A stretch of DNA of 64,000 nt, taken from the NCBI GenBank assembly GCA_015075515.1, contig JABTUE010000002.1, forward strand, positions 1 to 64,000, given 5' to 3'. Position numbers and translations under genes: made by a program. Below, in pieces: positions 51,761 through 59,378 of this stretch (position 1 is its first letter; every line of letters starts with the position of its first letter). Below the pieces are notes generated by a model, which was not told where the DNA came from, made no database searches, and worked only from the letters and a program-made list of their open reading frames with translations. Source of the DNA: Planctomycetota bacterium (GTDB taxonomy: Bacteria; Planctomycetota; UBA8742; UBA2392).

Positions 51761-51982
51761 GACCGCTATCTTGCACGCCATGCGGGAGATAAGTTTGGGG
51801 ACAAGCGAGCTTCCCCTGTTCAACCGGGCGGATGCCAGACAGTTTAGACTGGGCCCAGCCGGACCACCGGCTTGTCCGCAGGCCCGCACCGCAGGCAAGG
51901 CACCGCTTGGCCGAGAAACAACGCGATCCGGACAACCGGCCACAATGGCGCCTGATTCGCCTGACGCCGTTACAATGGCGCT
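51761..51982. other. Unassigned gap between tRNA terminator and TPR cluster
   Basis: A 222-base stretch with no credible gene. A short in-frame ORF of 75 codons is open on the plus strand from 51832 but has no recognisable protein. Two direct copies of ACAATGGCGC occur near 51941 and 51972. No promoter boxes stand out. It is the region that would hold an NTPase domain if gene 1 of the TPR cluster had been intact, but stop codons interrupt the frame at 51962 and 51953. Confidence 0.4.
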
Positions 51983-53434
51983 GTGCACGCCGAACAGGCC
52001 TATCTGTTTCGCCACGCGCTGCTGCGCGACGCGGCCTATGGGTTGCAATTGCCAGGTGACCGCGCGCGCCTGCACGGGCTGTCACTGGAAGTTATGGAGA
52101 CGCTGCTAGGCGGAAGGGCACCTGAGCCGCCGGCACTGGACGCGGCGGATCCGCCCCCCTTGCAGCCGCACCCCACAGACGTTGCAGCCCTGGAACTGGC
52201 CGCACACGCCGTACTGGCGCAACAGGGGCCTGGCGTTGAGGACAAGGCGATGCGGGCGAAACAAGAGTTGTACCTGCGTCGCGCCGCGGAGTACGCCGAA
52301 CTGACCTATCGCCATGATGTCGCAATACGCTGCTGGCAACAGCTTGCGGAACTGCTTGCCGGCGCGGCCAGGAGCGAGGCCCTGCGCCGATGCGCGGCCA
52401 CGCTGCTTGCTTCGGGGCGGGCACAGGCCGCCGGGCCGATTCTGGATCAGGCTCTGGAGGCCATGCACCAGTGTGGCGACAGGCGCCTGGAGGGTTCCAT
52501 ACTGGACAACCTGGCCAGTGTGTATCGCCGCACCGGCCGCATGACCGAAGCCGAAAACACGTATGCCCAGGCCCTGACAGCGTCGCGCCGGATCCAGAAC
52601 CAGAGGCTGGAGGCCACCGTCCTTGGCAATCTGGCGATTGTCTATCTGGAAACCGGCCGCATGGCCCAAGCCGAGGATGCCTATGAGCAGGCTCTGGCGA
52701 TTCTGCGGCGGATTGGCGACCGGCGGCGGGAGGGAGTCGCGCTGGGCAACCTGGCCATCGTCTACAACGAGACCGAACGCCTGCCCAAGGCCGAACAGAC
52801 CTTTGGTCAGGCACTGGCGATTCATCGCGAAGTCGGAAACCGGCGCTATGAGGGAATTGCTCTGGGCAACCTGGCCAGCATCTATCGCACCACCGGCCGC
52901 CTGAAGCAGGCCGGCCGGGCCGTCGAGCAATCCCTGGCCATCTGCCGCGAAGTCGGAGACCGCCGCTTTGAAGGGGTTGCGCTTGGCAACCTGGCCAACG
53001 TCTATCACGCCACCGGCCGCCGCGACGAAGCCGAACAGGTCTACGAGCAAGCCCTGACGATCCATCGGGAGGTCGGCAACCGGCGCTCCGAGGGCATCGT
53101 CCTGGGCAACCTGGCCAACGGATACCGGGACGCCGGTCACCCCGCGCAGGCCGAACAGACCTATTTGCAGGCCTTTGCCGCCCTGCGCGACGTTGGCGAC
53201 CGCAGTTCCGAGGGCGAACTGCTGTGCAACCATGCCCTTTGCCTTGTCGCCCTTGGACGCGCCGCGCAGGCACGGCAAGCCTGGCAGGCAGGGGCGGCCG
53301 CGCTGCGCCAACTGCAACGACTGGCTGCGCTTGAAGAATGTTCCACGGCCATGCGCCAGGCCTGCGCCAGGGCCGGCGTACCGCCGTTTGACGAGCCGGA
53401 AGAACGTCAGGTGGCGGACGCTGCCCGATCCTAG
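51983..53434 (+). CDS. TPR protein 1 with truncated STAND-type N-terminus
   Basis: A 483-residue protein. It begins HAEQAYLFRHALLRDAAYGLQ, a segment that in STAND/AAA regulators such as adenylate-cyclase-linked ATPases immediately follows the NTPase and winged-helix part. The NTPase itself is missing. After a linker (about 30-105) come seven KLC-type TPRs of about 40 residues, each with the pattern EVGNRRxEGxxLGNLAxxYxxTGR, and a conserved C-terminal cap (AMRQACARAGVPPFDE). GTG 51983 is the first start; upstream codons contain stops. Followed by gene 2 after 10 bases. Role unknown; TPRs suggest protein binding. Confidence 0.78.
   Translation: MHAEQAYLFRHALLRDAAYGLQLPGDRARLHGLSLEVMETLLGGRAPEPPALDAADPPPLQPHPTDVAALELAAHAVLAQQGPGVEDKAMRAKQELYLRRAAEYAELTYRHDVAIRCWQQLAELLAGAARSEALRRCAATLLASGRAQAAGPILDQALEAMHQCGDRRLEGSILDNLASVYRRTGRMTEAENTYAQALTASRRIQNQRLEATVLGNLAIVYLETGRMAQAEDAYEQALAILRRIGDRRREGVALGNLAIVYNETERLPKAEQTFGQALAIHREVGNRRYEGIALGNLASIYRTTGRLKQAGRAVEQSLAICREVGDRRFEGVALGNLANVYHATGRRDEAEQVYEQALTIHREVGNRRSEGIVLGNLANGYRDAGHPAQAEQTYLQAFAALRDVGDRSSEGELLCNHALCLVALGRAAQARQAWQAGAAALRQLQRLAALEECSTAMRQACARAGVPPFDEPEERQVADAARS
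52010..52040 (+). repeat. 31-nt block identical in four tandem TPR genes
   Basis: The 31 bases that encode FRHALLRDAAY-type residues (starting CGCCACGCG and ending CGGCCTATG) occur without a change at 52010-52040, 53472-53502, 55049-55079 and 56248-56278. Flanking bases vary, mainly at third codon positions. Confidence 0.8.
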
Positions 53435-53444
53435 AATGTGCTGA

Positions 53445-55022
53445 ATGCAAGCCGAGACAGCCTACCTGTTCCGCCACGCGCTGCTGCGCGACGCGGCCTA
53501 TGGATTGCAATTGCCCGGCGACCGCGCACGCCTGCACGAACTGGCGTTTGTTCTGATAGAACAGGCTTTTGGTGGACGCGCGCCCGAGCCCCCGCCGCTG
53601 GATGTCATTGACGCGCCGAAGTTCGAGCCGCACCCCGCCGATGCCGTGGCCCATGAACTGGCCCATCACGCCCGGCTCGCACTGGAGGCCGGCGTTTCTG
53701 TGCAAGACCCCGCAGACAACGCCACCGTCACGCCCGCGCTTCGTTGCCGCTACCTGCGCCGGGCCGCCGAACATGCCGAAGGGACCTTTCGACCGGCTGC
53801 AGCCGTTGAACTCTGGAAGGAACTTGCCGCCCTGACCCAGGGAACCCGAAGAGGCGAGACCCTGCGCCGTTGGGGCGAGGTGCTTTTGGAATCCGGACAC
53901 CCCTTGGCCGCGGAGCACCCATTGATTGAGGCCGTGGCAGTACACCGCCAATGCAACGCACGGCGCTTTGAAGGCATGGCAATGGCAAATCTGGCAATTG
54001 CGCACCACCAGACGGGCCGGTCACCAAAGGCCGAGCCGCTGCTGGAACAGGCACTGGCGGCTCACCGTGAGGTCGGCAACCGGCAATCCGAAGCTGTCGC
54101 GTTGACAAACCTGGCACTGCTGTACCAGGACACCGGCCAGGTTGAAAAGGCCGAGCAAACCTACCGGCAGGCGCTGGCAATCGCCCGCGAAGTAAAGAGC
54201 GTGCGTACTGAAGGTGTCGCCCTGGGAAATCTGGCGTTGCTGCTGCAGGACACCGGCCGCGTCGAAGAAGCCGAAAAAATGTACACGCAAGCGCTGGCCA
54301 TTCACCAGGACCTGGGCAACCGGCGACATGAAGCCACCACACTTGGGAACCTGGCGGGGCTGTACCAGGAATCCGGGCGAATTACGGAAGCCGAGTCTCT
54401 CTACGTACAGGCCTTGGCGGCGGTTCGGCAAATTGGGGATCGCCGCTCGGAGGGCAACGCGCTTGGAAACCTGGCCAACGTCTACCACCTGACCGGGCGA
54501 CAGGATTTGGCCGAACGAACTTACCTGCAAACCCTGAGCGTTGTACGCGAAGTCGGCAATCGCCGCGCCGAGGGCATCGCGCTGGGCAATCTGGCAAATC
54601 ACTACACGGGCGTGGACCGTCTGGACCTCGCCGAACACGCCATGGAACAGGCTCTTGCCATCGCCCGCGAAGTCGGCAACCAAAGGTCGGAAGGCAACAT
54701 GCTGGGCAACCTGGCAACCCTGTACAGGGCAACCGGCCGGCTCGAACAGTCTGAAACAGCGTTTCAGCAGGCCTTGGCAATCCATCGTAAGGTCGGCAAC
54801 CGGCGTTCGTTGGGTACGCATACGTGCGAATATGCCCGACTGCAACTCGTGTCGAACCGGGCCGACTTGGCACCCCGCACCTGGCAACAGGGCGCCGCCA
54901 TTCTGCGCGAACTGGGGGACACAGCGGAACTGAAACATTTGACCGAAAGGATGATCGAAGATTGCACCAGAGCTGGCGTGCCGCCGCTGGACGAAACCGG
55001 CGCGGCCGGAGGCGACCCATGA
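53445..55022 (+). CDS. TPR protein 2 with truncated STAND-type N-terminus
   Basis: A 525-residue paralogue of gene 1. It starts QAETAYLFRHALLRDAAYGLQ and has the same FGGRAPEPPPLD linker as gene 3, then eight KLC-type TPR units of about 40 residues and the C-terminal cap CTRAGVPPLDETG. No P-loop (GxxxxGKT) or Walker B is present anywhere. ATG 53445 lies 10 bases after gene 1. The stop overlaps the ATG of gene 3 (ATGA at 55019-55022), so genes 2-4 are translationally coupled. The longest of the four because of extra TPRs. Confidence 0.78.
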   Translation: MQAETAYLFRHALLRDAAYGLQLPGDRARLHELAFVLIEQAFGGRAPEPPPLDVIDAPKFEPHPADAVAHELAHHARLALEAGVSVQDPADNATVTPALRCRYLRRAAEHAEGTFRPAAAVELWKELAALTQGTRRGETLRRWGEVLLESGHPLAAEHPLIEAVAVHRQCNARRFEGMAMANLAIAHHQTGRSPKAEPLLEQALAAHREVGNRQSEAVALTNLALLYQDTGQVEKAEQTYRQALAIAREVKSVRTEGVALGNLALLLQDTGRVEEAEKMYTQALAIHQDLGNRRHEATTLGNLAGLYQESGRITEAESLYVQALAAVRQIGDRRSEGNALGNLANVYHLTGRQDLAERTYLQTLSVVREVGNRRAEGIALGNLANHYTGVDRLDLAEHAMEQALAIAREVGNQRSEGNMLGNLATLYRATGRLEQSETAFQQALAIHRKVGNRRSLGTHTCEYARLQLVSNRADLAPRTWQQGAAILRELGDTAELKHLTERMIEDCTRAGVPPLDETGAAGGDP

Positions 55023-56221
55023 CCAGCGCCGAGACAGCCTACCTGTTCCGCCACGCGCTGCTGCGCGACGCGGCCTATGAGCTGCAACTGCCCGCCGACC
55101 GCGCGCGCCTGCATGAGCTGGCGTTCTTTCTGATTGAAGAAGCCTTCGGCGGCCGGGCACCCGAGCCACCGCCCCTGGATGCCGTTGACCCGCCGCCCTG
55201 TCCGCCCCACCGCACCGACAGCATCGCCGCCGAACTGGCCGAGCACTCGCGCCTTGCCGGGGGCGGCGAGGGTGAAGGCACGGGCGTGCTGTGCACGCTC
55301 TACAGGCTTTACCTGCGCCGCGCGGCCGAGTACCTGGAGCGCGCGTTTCGACCACAGGCCGCCGCGCAGGCATGGCAGTCGCTGTCTGGGTTGGTGGCAG
55401 GGGCTGCCGGGGGTGAATGTCAGCGCCGTGCGGGCGTGGTGCTTGCACAGGCCGGCCAGCCCGTGGCAGCGCAAAGCGCGTTTATGCAGGCCTTGGAAAT
55501 GGCACGCGAAGTCGGCAACCGGCGCGGCGAAGGCGTCGCCTTGGGCAACCTGGCGGGTGTCTACCGCGAAACCGGGCGCGTGGACCAAGCCGAGAGGACC
55601 TACGAGCTGTCCCTCGCGATTGCACGCGAAATCAGCGACCGGCGCGCCGAGGGCGCGGCCTTAGGAAACTTGGCGATTGTCTATTACACAACCGGACGCA
55701 TGGAGCAGGCCGAGCGAGTGTTCGAGCAGGCCCTGGCGATTCACCGTGAGGTTGGCAACCGGCGCTACGAGGGCATCGTCTTGGGCAACCTGGCGAGTGT
55801 CTACCAAGAAAACGGGCGATTGGATTTGGCTGAGCGGACGCAGGAGCAGGCCCTGGCGATTGCACGCGAAGTCAGCGACCGGCGCGCCGAGGGCATCGCG
55901 TTGAGCAATCTGGCAATTGTCTACCACGAGACCGGGCGACCGGAGCGGGCCGAGAGGATTTACGAGCAGGCACTGGCAATCCACCGCGAAATCGGCAACC
56001 GGCATTTCGAGGGCCTGCAAATGTGCGCGTGTGCAACGTACCTTGCTCTGCAGAATCGACCGGAACAAGCACGTGAGTGCTGGCAATCCGGCGCGGCAAT
56101 CCTGCGTGAACTGGGCGACACAGCCGAATTCGAACGCCTGAAAAAAGCCATGCGCCAGGCCTGCGCCAAAGCCGGCCTGCCGCCGCTGGATGAAACCGGA
56201 GCGTCCGGGGGCGACCCATGA
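55019..56221 (+). CDS. TPR protein 3 with truncated STAND-type N-terminus
   Basis: A 400-residue paralogue with five TPR units, the shortest. The start TSAETAYLFRHALLRDAAYELQLPADRARLH is the best-conserved copy of the N-terminal segment. The linker FGGRAPEPPPLDAVDPPP and the end KAGLPPLDETGASGGDP closely match gene 2. ATG 55019 overlaps the gene 2 stop, and the stop overlaps the ATG of gene 4. A longer upstream frame in gene 2 is not coding. TPR number differs between paralogues, as expected from unequal recombination of 120-nt repeats. Confidence 0.78.
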   Translation: MTSAETAYLFRHALLRDAAYELQLPADRARLHELAFFLIEEAFGGRAPEPPPLDAVDPPPCPPHRTDSIAAELAEHSRLAGGGEGEGTGVLCTLYRLYLRRAAEYLERAFRPQAAAQAWQSLSGLVAGAAGGECQRRAGVVLAQAGQPVAAQSAFMQALEMAREVGNRRGEGVALGNLAGVYRETGRVDQAERTYELSLAIAREISDRRAEGAALGNLAIVYYTTGRMEQAERVFEQALAIHREVGNRRYEGIVLGNLASVYQENGRLDLAERTQEQALAIAREVSDRRAEGIALSNLAIVYHETGRPERAERIYEQALAIHREIGNRHFEGLQMCACATYLALQNRPEQARECWQSGAAILRELGDTAEFERLKKAMRQACAKAGLPPLDETGASGGDP

Positions 56222-57576
56222 TCGGCGCCGAACAGGCCTATCTGTTTCGCCACGCGCTGCTGCGCGACGCGGCCTATGAATTGCAGCCACCGAGCGACCG
56301 CGCGCGGCTGCATCTGGTTGCGGCCGACGCCATAGAATCCCCGGCGCGCGACGCGGGCACGTTGGATCACGCCGCGGCGGAAATTGCCGACCATCTTTGC
56401 GCCGCCCGTCAGCACAACGACCGGCCGGAACTGCGCCGACGTGAGTACGACCTTGCCGGCCGCGCCGCGCGCCACGCCGAAAAGCACTTCCGCAACGCCG
56501 AGGCACAGCACTACTGGCTGCGCTGCGCCGAACTGGCGCCCGAACACGAACAACTGCCGGCTTTGACCGCAGCCTGCAGCCTTGCCGTGCGCTACGGTTC
56601 GCCGGCGGAGACAATGCCGCTGGTTGAGGGGGCGCTGGCCACGGCACGCGCCCGCGCCGACCGTCTGCACGAAGGCAAGCTGCTGCTTGCCCTGGGCGCG
56701 GCGTGCCACAACGCCGGTGACCTGGCCGCGGCCGAACAGCACTTTGCGGCCGCGCACGACGTGCTGGCCGGAATCGGCGAGCATGCCGAACAAGCCAAGG
56801 CCGTGGGCCTGCTGGGCGCGATTTTCGACATCACCGGCCGCAACGCCGAATCTGAGACCCTGTACGCCCGCGCCACCGAACTGTACCGCCAGACCGGCGA
56901 CCGGTTCGGCGAAGGCAACAACTGGTGCAACCTGGCCCTGCTGCTGCACAACACCGGCCGCCACCGGCAGGCGGCAACGGCCATGGCGCGGGCAATCGAG
57001 ATCGGCCGCGCCGCGGGCAACCTGACACTGCAGGCTCTGGCGCTTGGCAACATGGCGCTGGTGGAAACGGCGCTGGGCCGCCGTGAACACGCCCTGCAAC
57101 TTGTAGACCAGGCGCTGATTCTGTTGCGTCGCGTCGGCGACCGCCGCAACGAGGGCGTGTGCCTGACCAACCTGGCCTATGTGCACGAGGCCGGCAGCGA
57201 TTTTGCCGCGGCCGAGGCTACCTACCGCCGCGCGCTGGAGGTTCACCGCGAGACCGGCAACTTGCGCTTTGAGGGCGTGGCGCTTGGTAACCTGGGCGGT
57301 GTGATCGCCAACCAGCAGCGCCTGGCCGAGGCAGAGCCACTGCTGGTTCGCGCCGTCGAAATCCACCGTCAGGTCAACCACACGCGGTTTCTGGCCGTGC
57401 ATCTGGCCAATCTGGCCTGTGTGTACGCCGGCCGGGGCAAGGCCGGGCCGGCACGCGAAACCTGGCACACGGCCGTGCCGTACCTGAAGCAGGTCGGGCT
57501 TGGCGATTCGGTCGAGTGGCGGCTGGGCGAGCTGCGCAAGGGCTGCGCCGACGCCGGCATCGAGCCGGTGGCGTGA
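56218..57576 (+). CDS. TPR protein 4, most diverged paralogue
   Basis: A 452-residue member. The N-terminal segment IGAEQAYLFRHALLRDAAYELQPPSDRARLH is kept, but the following linker is different: it continues HLVAADAIESPA ... AAEIADHLCAAR, closer to the usual STAND C-terminal helices that follow the winged helix in adenylate-cyclase-type ATPases. About seven TPRs follow, less regular than in genes 1-3 (NNWCNLALLLHNTGR, VALGNLGGVIANQQR). The end KGCADAGIEPVA is a shortened cap. It may be the ancestral form from which genes 1-3 were copied. Ends 12 bases before the convergent AlkD-like gene. Confidence 0.76.
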   Translation: MIGAEQAYLFRHALLRDAAYELQPPSDRARLHLVAADAIESPARDAGTLDHAAAEIADHLCAARQHNDRPELRRREYDLAGRAARHAEKHFRNAEAQHYWLRCAELAPEHEQLPALTAACSLAVRYGSPAETMPLVEGALATARARADRLHEGKLLLALGAACHNAGDLAAAEQHFAAAHDVLAGIGEHAEQAKAVGLLGAIFDITGRNAESETLYARATELYRQTGDRFGEGNNWCNLALLLHNTGRHRQAATAMARAIEIGRAAGNLTLQALALGNMALVETALGRREHALQLVDQALILLRRVGDRRNEGVCLTNLAYVHEAGSDFAAAEATYRRALEVHRETGNLRFEGVALGNLGGVIANQQRLAEAEPLLVRAVEIHRQVNHTRFLAVHLANLACVYAGRGKAGPARETWHTAVPYLKQVGLGDSVEWRLGELRKGCADAGIEPVA

Positions 57577-57588
57577 ACAACCGCGGGA

Positions 57589-58299
57589 TTATCCGTTCTT
57601 TTTGCCGGTGCGCAGCTTGCGCAGGACTTCGCGTTTCACCAGCGCGCCCAGAACGGCGTTGTGGCGTTTCAGAAACAACTCGACACCGCGCCGGTCACGG
57701 CGCGACAGTTCGCGCAGGGCCCAGCTCAGGGCTTTCTGAACCATGATCTTGCCGTCGGCGGCAGCCAGCTCACAGACCATGAGGGTACGGCGGCTGTCAC
57801 CGGTGCCGCCGCGCGCCTTCAGGTTCAGCGGCACGGTGCAGACCACGGCGGCGCGGCGCAGCCACAGGTCGCGGCTTTGGGCCCAGCGCGTGATGTCAGT
57901 ATCACCCAGCACGCCGTCGCGCCACTTGACGCCGCCCAGCGCGCAGGCGAACTCGTCCACGCTGCGCCAGTTGTCAATGCCCCGGGCCAGCGCCAGCAGA
58001 TCGGCCCGTGTCAGTCCGGCCATGGCGGCCCTGTGCCCGGCCACAAGTTCATAGGCCAGGCTGCGCGCATCCAGAATGTCGCGCGCCGCCAGTTGCCGGG
58101 CCAGACCAATCACTTCGCGCCCCGGCCGCGACTTCAGGCGCGCCCGGTACACGGCCAGCACGGCGCGCATGTCGGCGGCGTACAGGCCCAGAACTTCCTG
58201 GCGGGTCGGATGGTAGTTCTCCGCGGCCTTGACCCGGCCGGGTTTTGCGGCCGCGCGCAGGGCCGCGATGATTTCATCGGCAAGATTTCGGACGGACAT
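57589..58299 (-). CDS. AlkD-like DNA alkylation repair protein
   Basis: A 236-residue HEAT-like-repeat DNA glycosylase of the AlkD family, which removes N3- and N7-alkylated purines without base flipping. The catalytic-site residues that frame the lesion in AlkD are conserved: Trp111 and Asp115 in NWRSVDEFA and Trp193 in QKALSWALRE. RDLWLRRAAVVCTV is the usual central helix. Length matches. Divergence from its upstream neighbour is unclear: the TPR operon ends convergently 12 bases away. It stands alone, so induction by alkylation is possible but not visible. Confidence 0.88.
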   Translation of the reverse strand: MSVRNLADEIIAALRAAAKPGRVKAAENYHPTRQEVLGLYAADMRAVLAVYRARLKSRPGREVIGLARQLAARDILDARSLAYELVAGHRAAMAGLTRADLLALARGIDNWRSVDEFACALGGVKWRDGVLGDTDITRWAQSRDLWLRRAAVVCTVPLNLKARGGTGDSRRTLMVCELAAADGKIMVQKALSWALRELSRRDRRGVELFLKRHNAVLGALVKREVLRKLRTGKKNG

Positions 58300-58325
58300 G
58301 GGCTTTGGCCTGACGGGTCAGACAA

Positions 58326-58351
58326 AACCGGGCCCCGCGCGGGGCCCGGTT
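58326..58351 (-). terminator. Terminator after superoxide dismutase
   Basis: AACCGGGCCCCG (58326-58337) pairs perfectly with CGGGGCCCGGTT (58340-58351) with two bases in the centre. On the minus strand it is followed by TTGTC after a TT, a weak U-tract, and it lies 21 bases beyond the sodB stop. Confidence 0.7.
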
Positions 58352-58356
58352 GTTTA

Positions 58357-58370
58357 CTTGACATGTCAAG
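58357..58370. repeat. Perfect 14-bp palindrome next to the sodB stop
   Basis: CTTGACATGTCAAG at 58357-58370 is its own reverse complement. It starts one base after the sodB stop codon (58372-58374, minus) and precedes the terminator hairpin. As RNA it could form only a 5-bp stem, so a protein-binding role is as likely. Confidence 0.6.
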
Positions 58371-58371
58371 A

Positions 58372-58965
58372 CTACTTGCCGCCGGCCTTTTCGTAATTTT
58401 TGGCCGCGAACTCCCAGTTGACCAGGCTGGCCAGAAACGTGTCCAGGAACTTGGCGCGGGCATTGCGGTAATCAATGTAATAGGCGTGTTCCCACACGTC
58501 ACAGGTCAGAATCGGCGCCGCGCCGCCCTTGAGCGGGCACTCGGCGTTGGGGGTCTTGGTGACCTCGAGCTTGCCGTTTTTCAGCACCAGCCAGGCCCAG
58601 CCGCTGCCGAACTGGGTCATGCCGGCCTCGTGGAACTTCTTCTTGAAGTCGTCAAAGCTGCCGAAGTCGCGCTTGATGGCATCGGCCAGCTTGCCCGTGG
58701 GCACGCCGCCGCCGCCTTTCTTCATGCAGTTCCAGTAGAACGTGTGGTTCCACACCTGCGCGGCCTGGTTGAACAGCGGGCCTTCGGTGGTCTTGATCAG
58801 TTCTTCCAGCGACTTCTTTTCCTCGGGCTTGCCGGCGGTGAGCTCGTTCAGCTTGTCGAGGTAGGCCTTGTGGTGCTTGCCATAGTGAAAGTCAAAGTGC
58901 TCAGCGCTCAGGTGCGGTGCCAGTGCGTCCTTGGGATAGGGCAGGGCGGGCTGTTCAAAGGGCAT
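58372..58965 (-). CDS. sodB: Iron-type superoxide dismutase
   Basis: Converts superoxide to peroxide and oxygen in the cytoplasm. 197 residues, typical. The four metal ligands are His27 (FDFHYGKHH), His74 (VWNHTFYWN), Asp156 and His160 (DVWEHAYYIDY). The AAQVWNHTFYWNCM and GSGWAWLV segments match the Fe/cambialistic group more than Mn-SOD. ATG 58965 has AAGGAG seven bases upstream; the longer upstream frame is not conserved. Promoter at 59006-59033. Likely iron- or oxidant-responsive, but no Fur or PerR box is clear. Confidence 0.95.
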   Translation of the reverse strand: MPFEQPALPYPKDALAPHLSAEHFDFHYGKHHKAYLDKLNELTAGKPEEKKSLEELIKTTEGPLFNQAAQVWNHTFYWNCMKKGGGGVPTGKLADAIKRDFGSFDDFKKKFHEAGMTQFGSGWAWLVLKNGKLEVTKTPNAECPLKGGAAPILTCDVWEHAYYIDYRNARAKFLDTFLASLVNWEFAAKNYEKAGGK

Positions 58966-59005
58966 GTGCGGTCTCCTTCGGTTGGAAACGAATCGTGTGC
59001 GGCCA

Positions 59006-59033
59006 TATATAAAGGAAATTCTTTCGATAGCAA
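59006..59033 (-). promoter_or_regulatory. Promoter of sodB
   Basis: On the minus strand TTGCTA (59033-59028), 16 bases, TATATA (59011-59006), in the only AT-rich stretch of the area. An imperfect dyad AAAG-6-CTTT (59011-59024) lies in the spacer. The leader is about 30 bases. Confidence 0.6.
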
Positions 59034-59057
59034 CCGGCATTTGCGCGCCGGGCGCGC

Positions 59058-59378
59058 TCAGTTGCGGTTGGCCTGTTCGCGGCGGCGCTTGAGTTCGGCC
59101 GGCGACAGGCGCCGGGTGTCCTCCAGTTCCTTCCAGGCGGCCTCGAACACCTCCAGCAGCGCCTGGTCGCGCTCGGAAAGTTCCGGCTTGACCTCCAGCA
59201 ACTGGGCCTCGGCGCGTTCGGGTTCGCCCATCATGGCCAGACAGCGCGCCATCAGCAGACGAACCTCGCGCGGCTCCACTTCGGGGGCGTGATTGCGAAG
59301 CACAGTCTGGAACAGCCGGTAGGCCTTGGACCAGCGGCCGGTTTCAAACTCCTGCTTGCCCTGTTCGTAGTCGCTCAC
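59058..59378 (-). CDS. Small TPR-containing protein
   Basis: A 106-residue protein with one clear TPR pair (QGKQEFETGRWSKAYRLFQTVL, LMARCLAMMGEPERAEAQLLEV) and a charged helical end. GTG 59378 overlaps the stop of the larger TPR gene (GTGA at 59375-59378), so it is probably translated from the same mRNA. It has no signal peptide. It may be a partner or a split part of the larger protein; the composition and helical style are very similar. Confidence 0.7.
   Translation of the reverse strand: MSDYEQGKQEFETGRWSKAYRLFQTVLRNHAPEVEPREVRLLMARCLAMMGEPERAEAQLLEVKPELSERDQALLEVFEAAWKELEDTRRLSPAELKRRREQANRN

Noticed and set aside
51983..57576. CRISPR-like or satellite repeat because of strong 120-nt periodicity.
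   Set aside because: The repeats are codon-periodic, encode TPR units and lie in open frames with ribosome starts; units are not identical and have no spacers.
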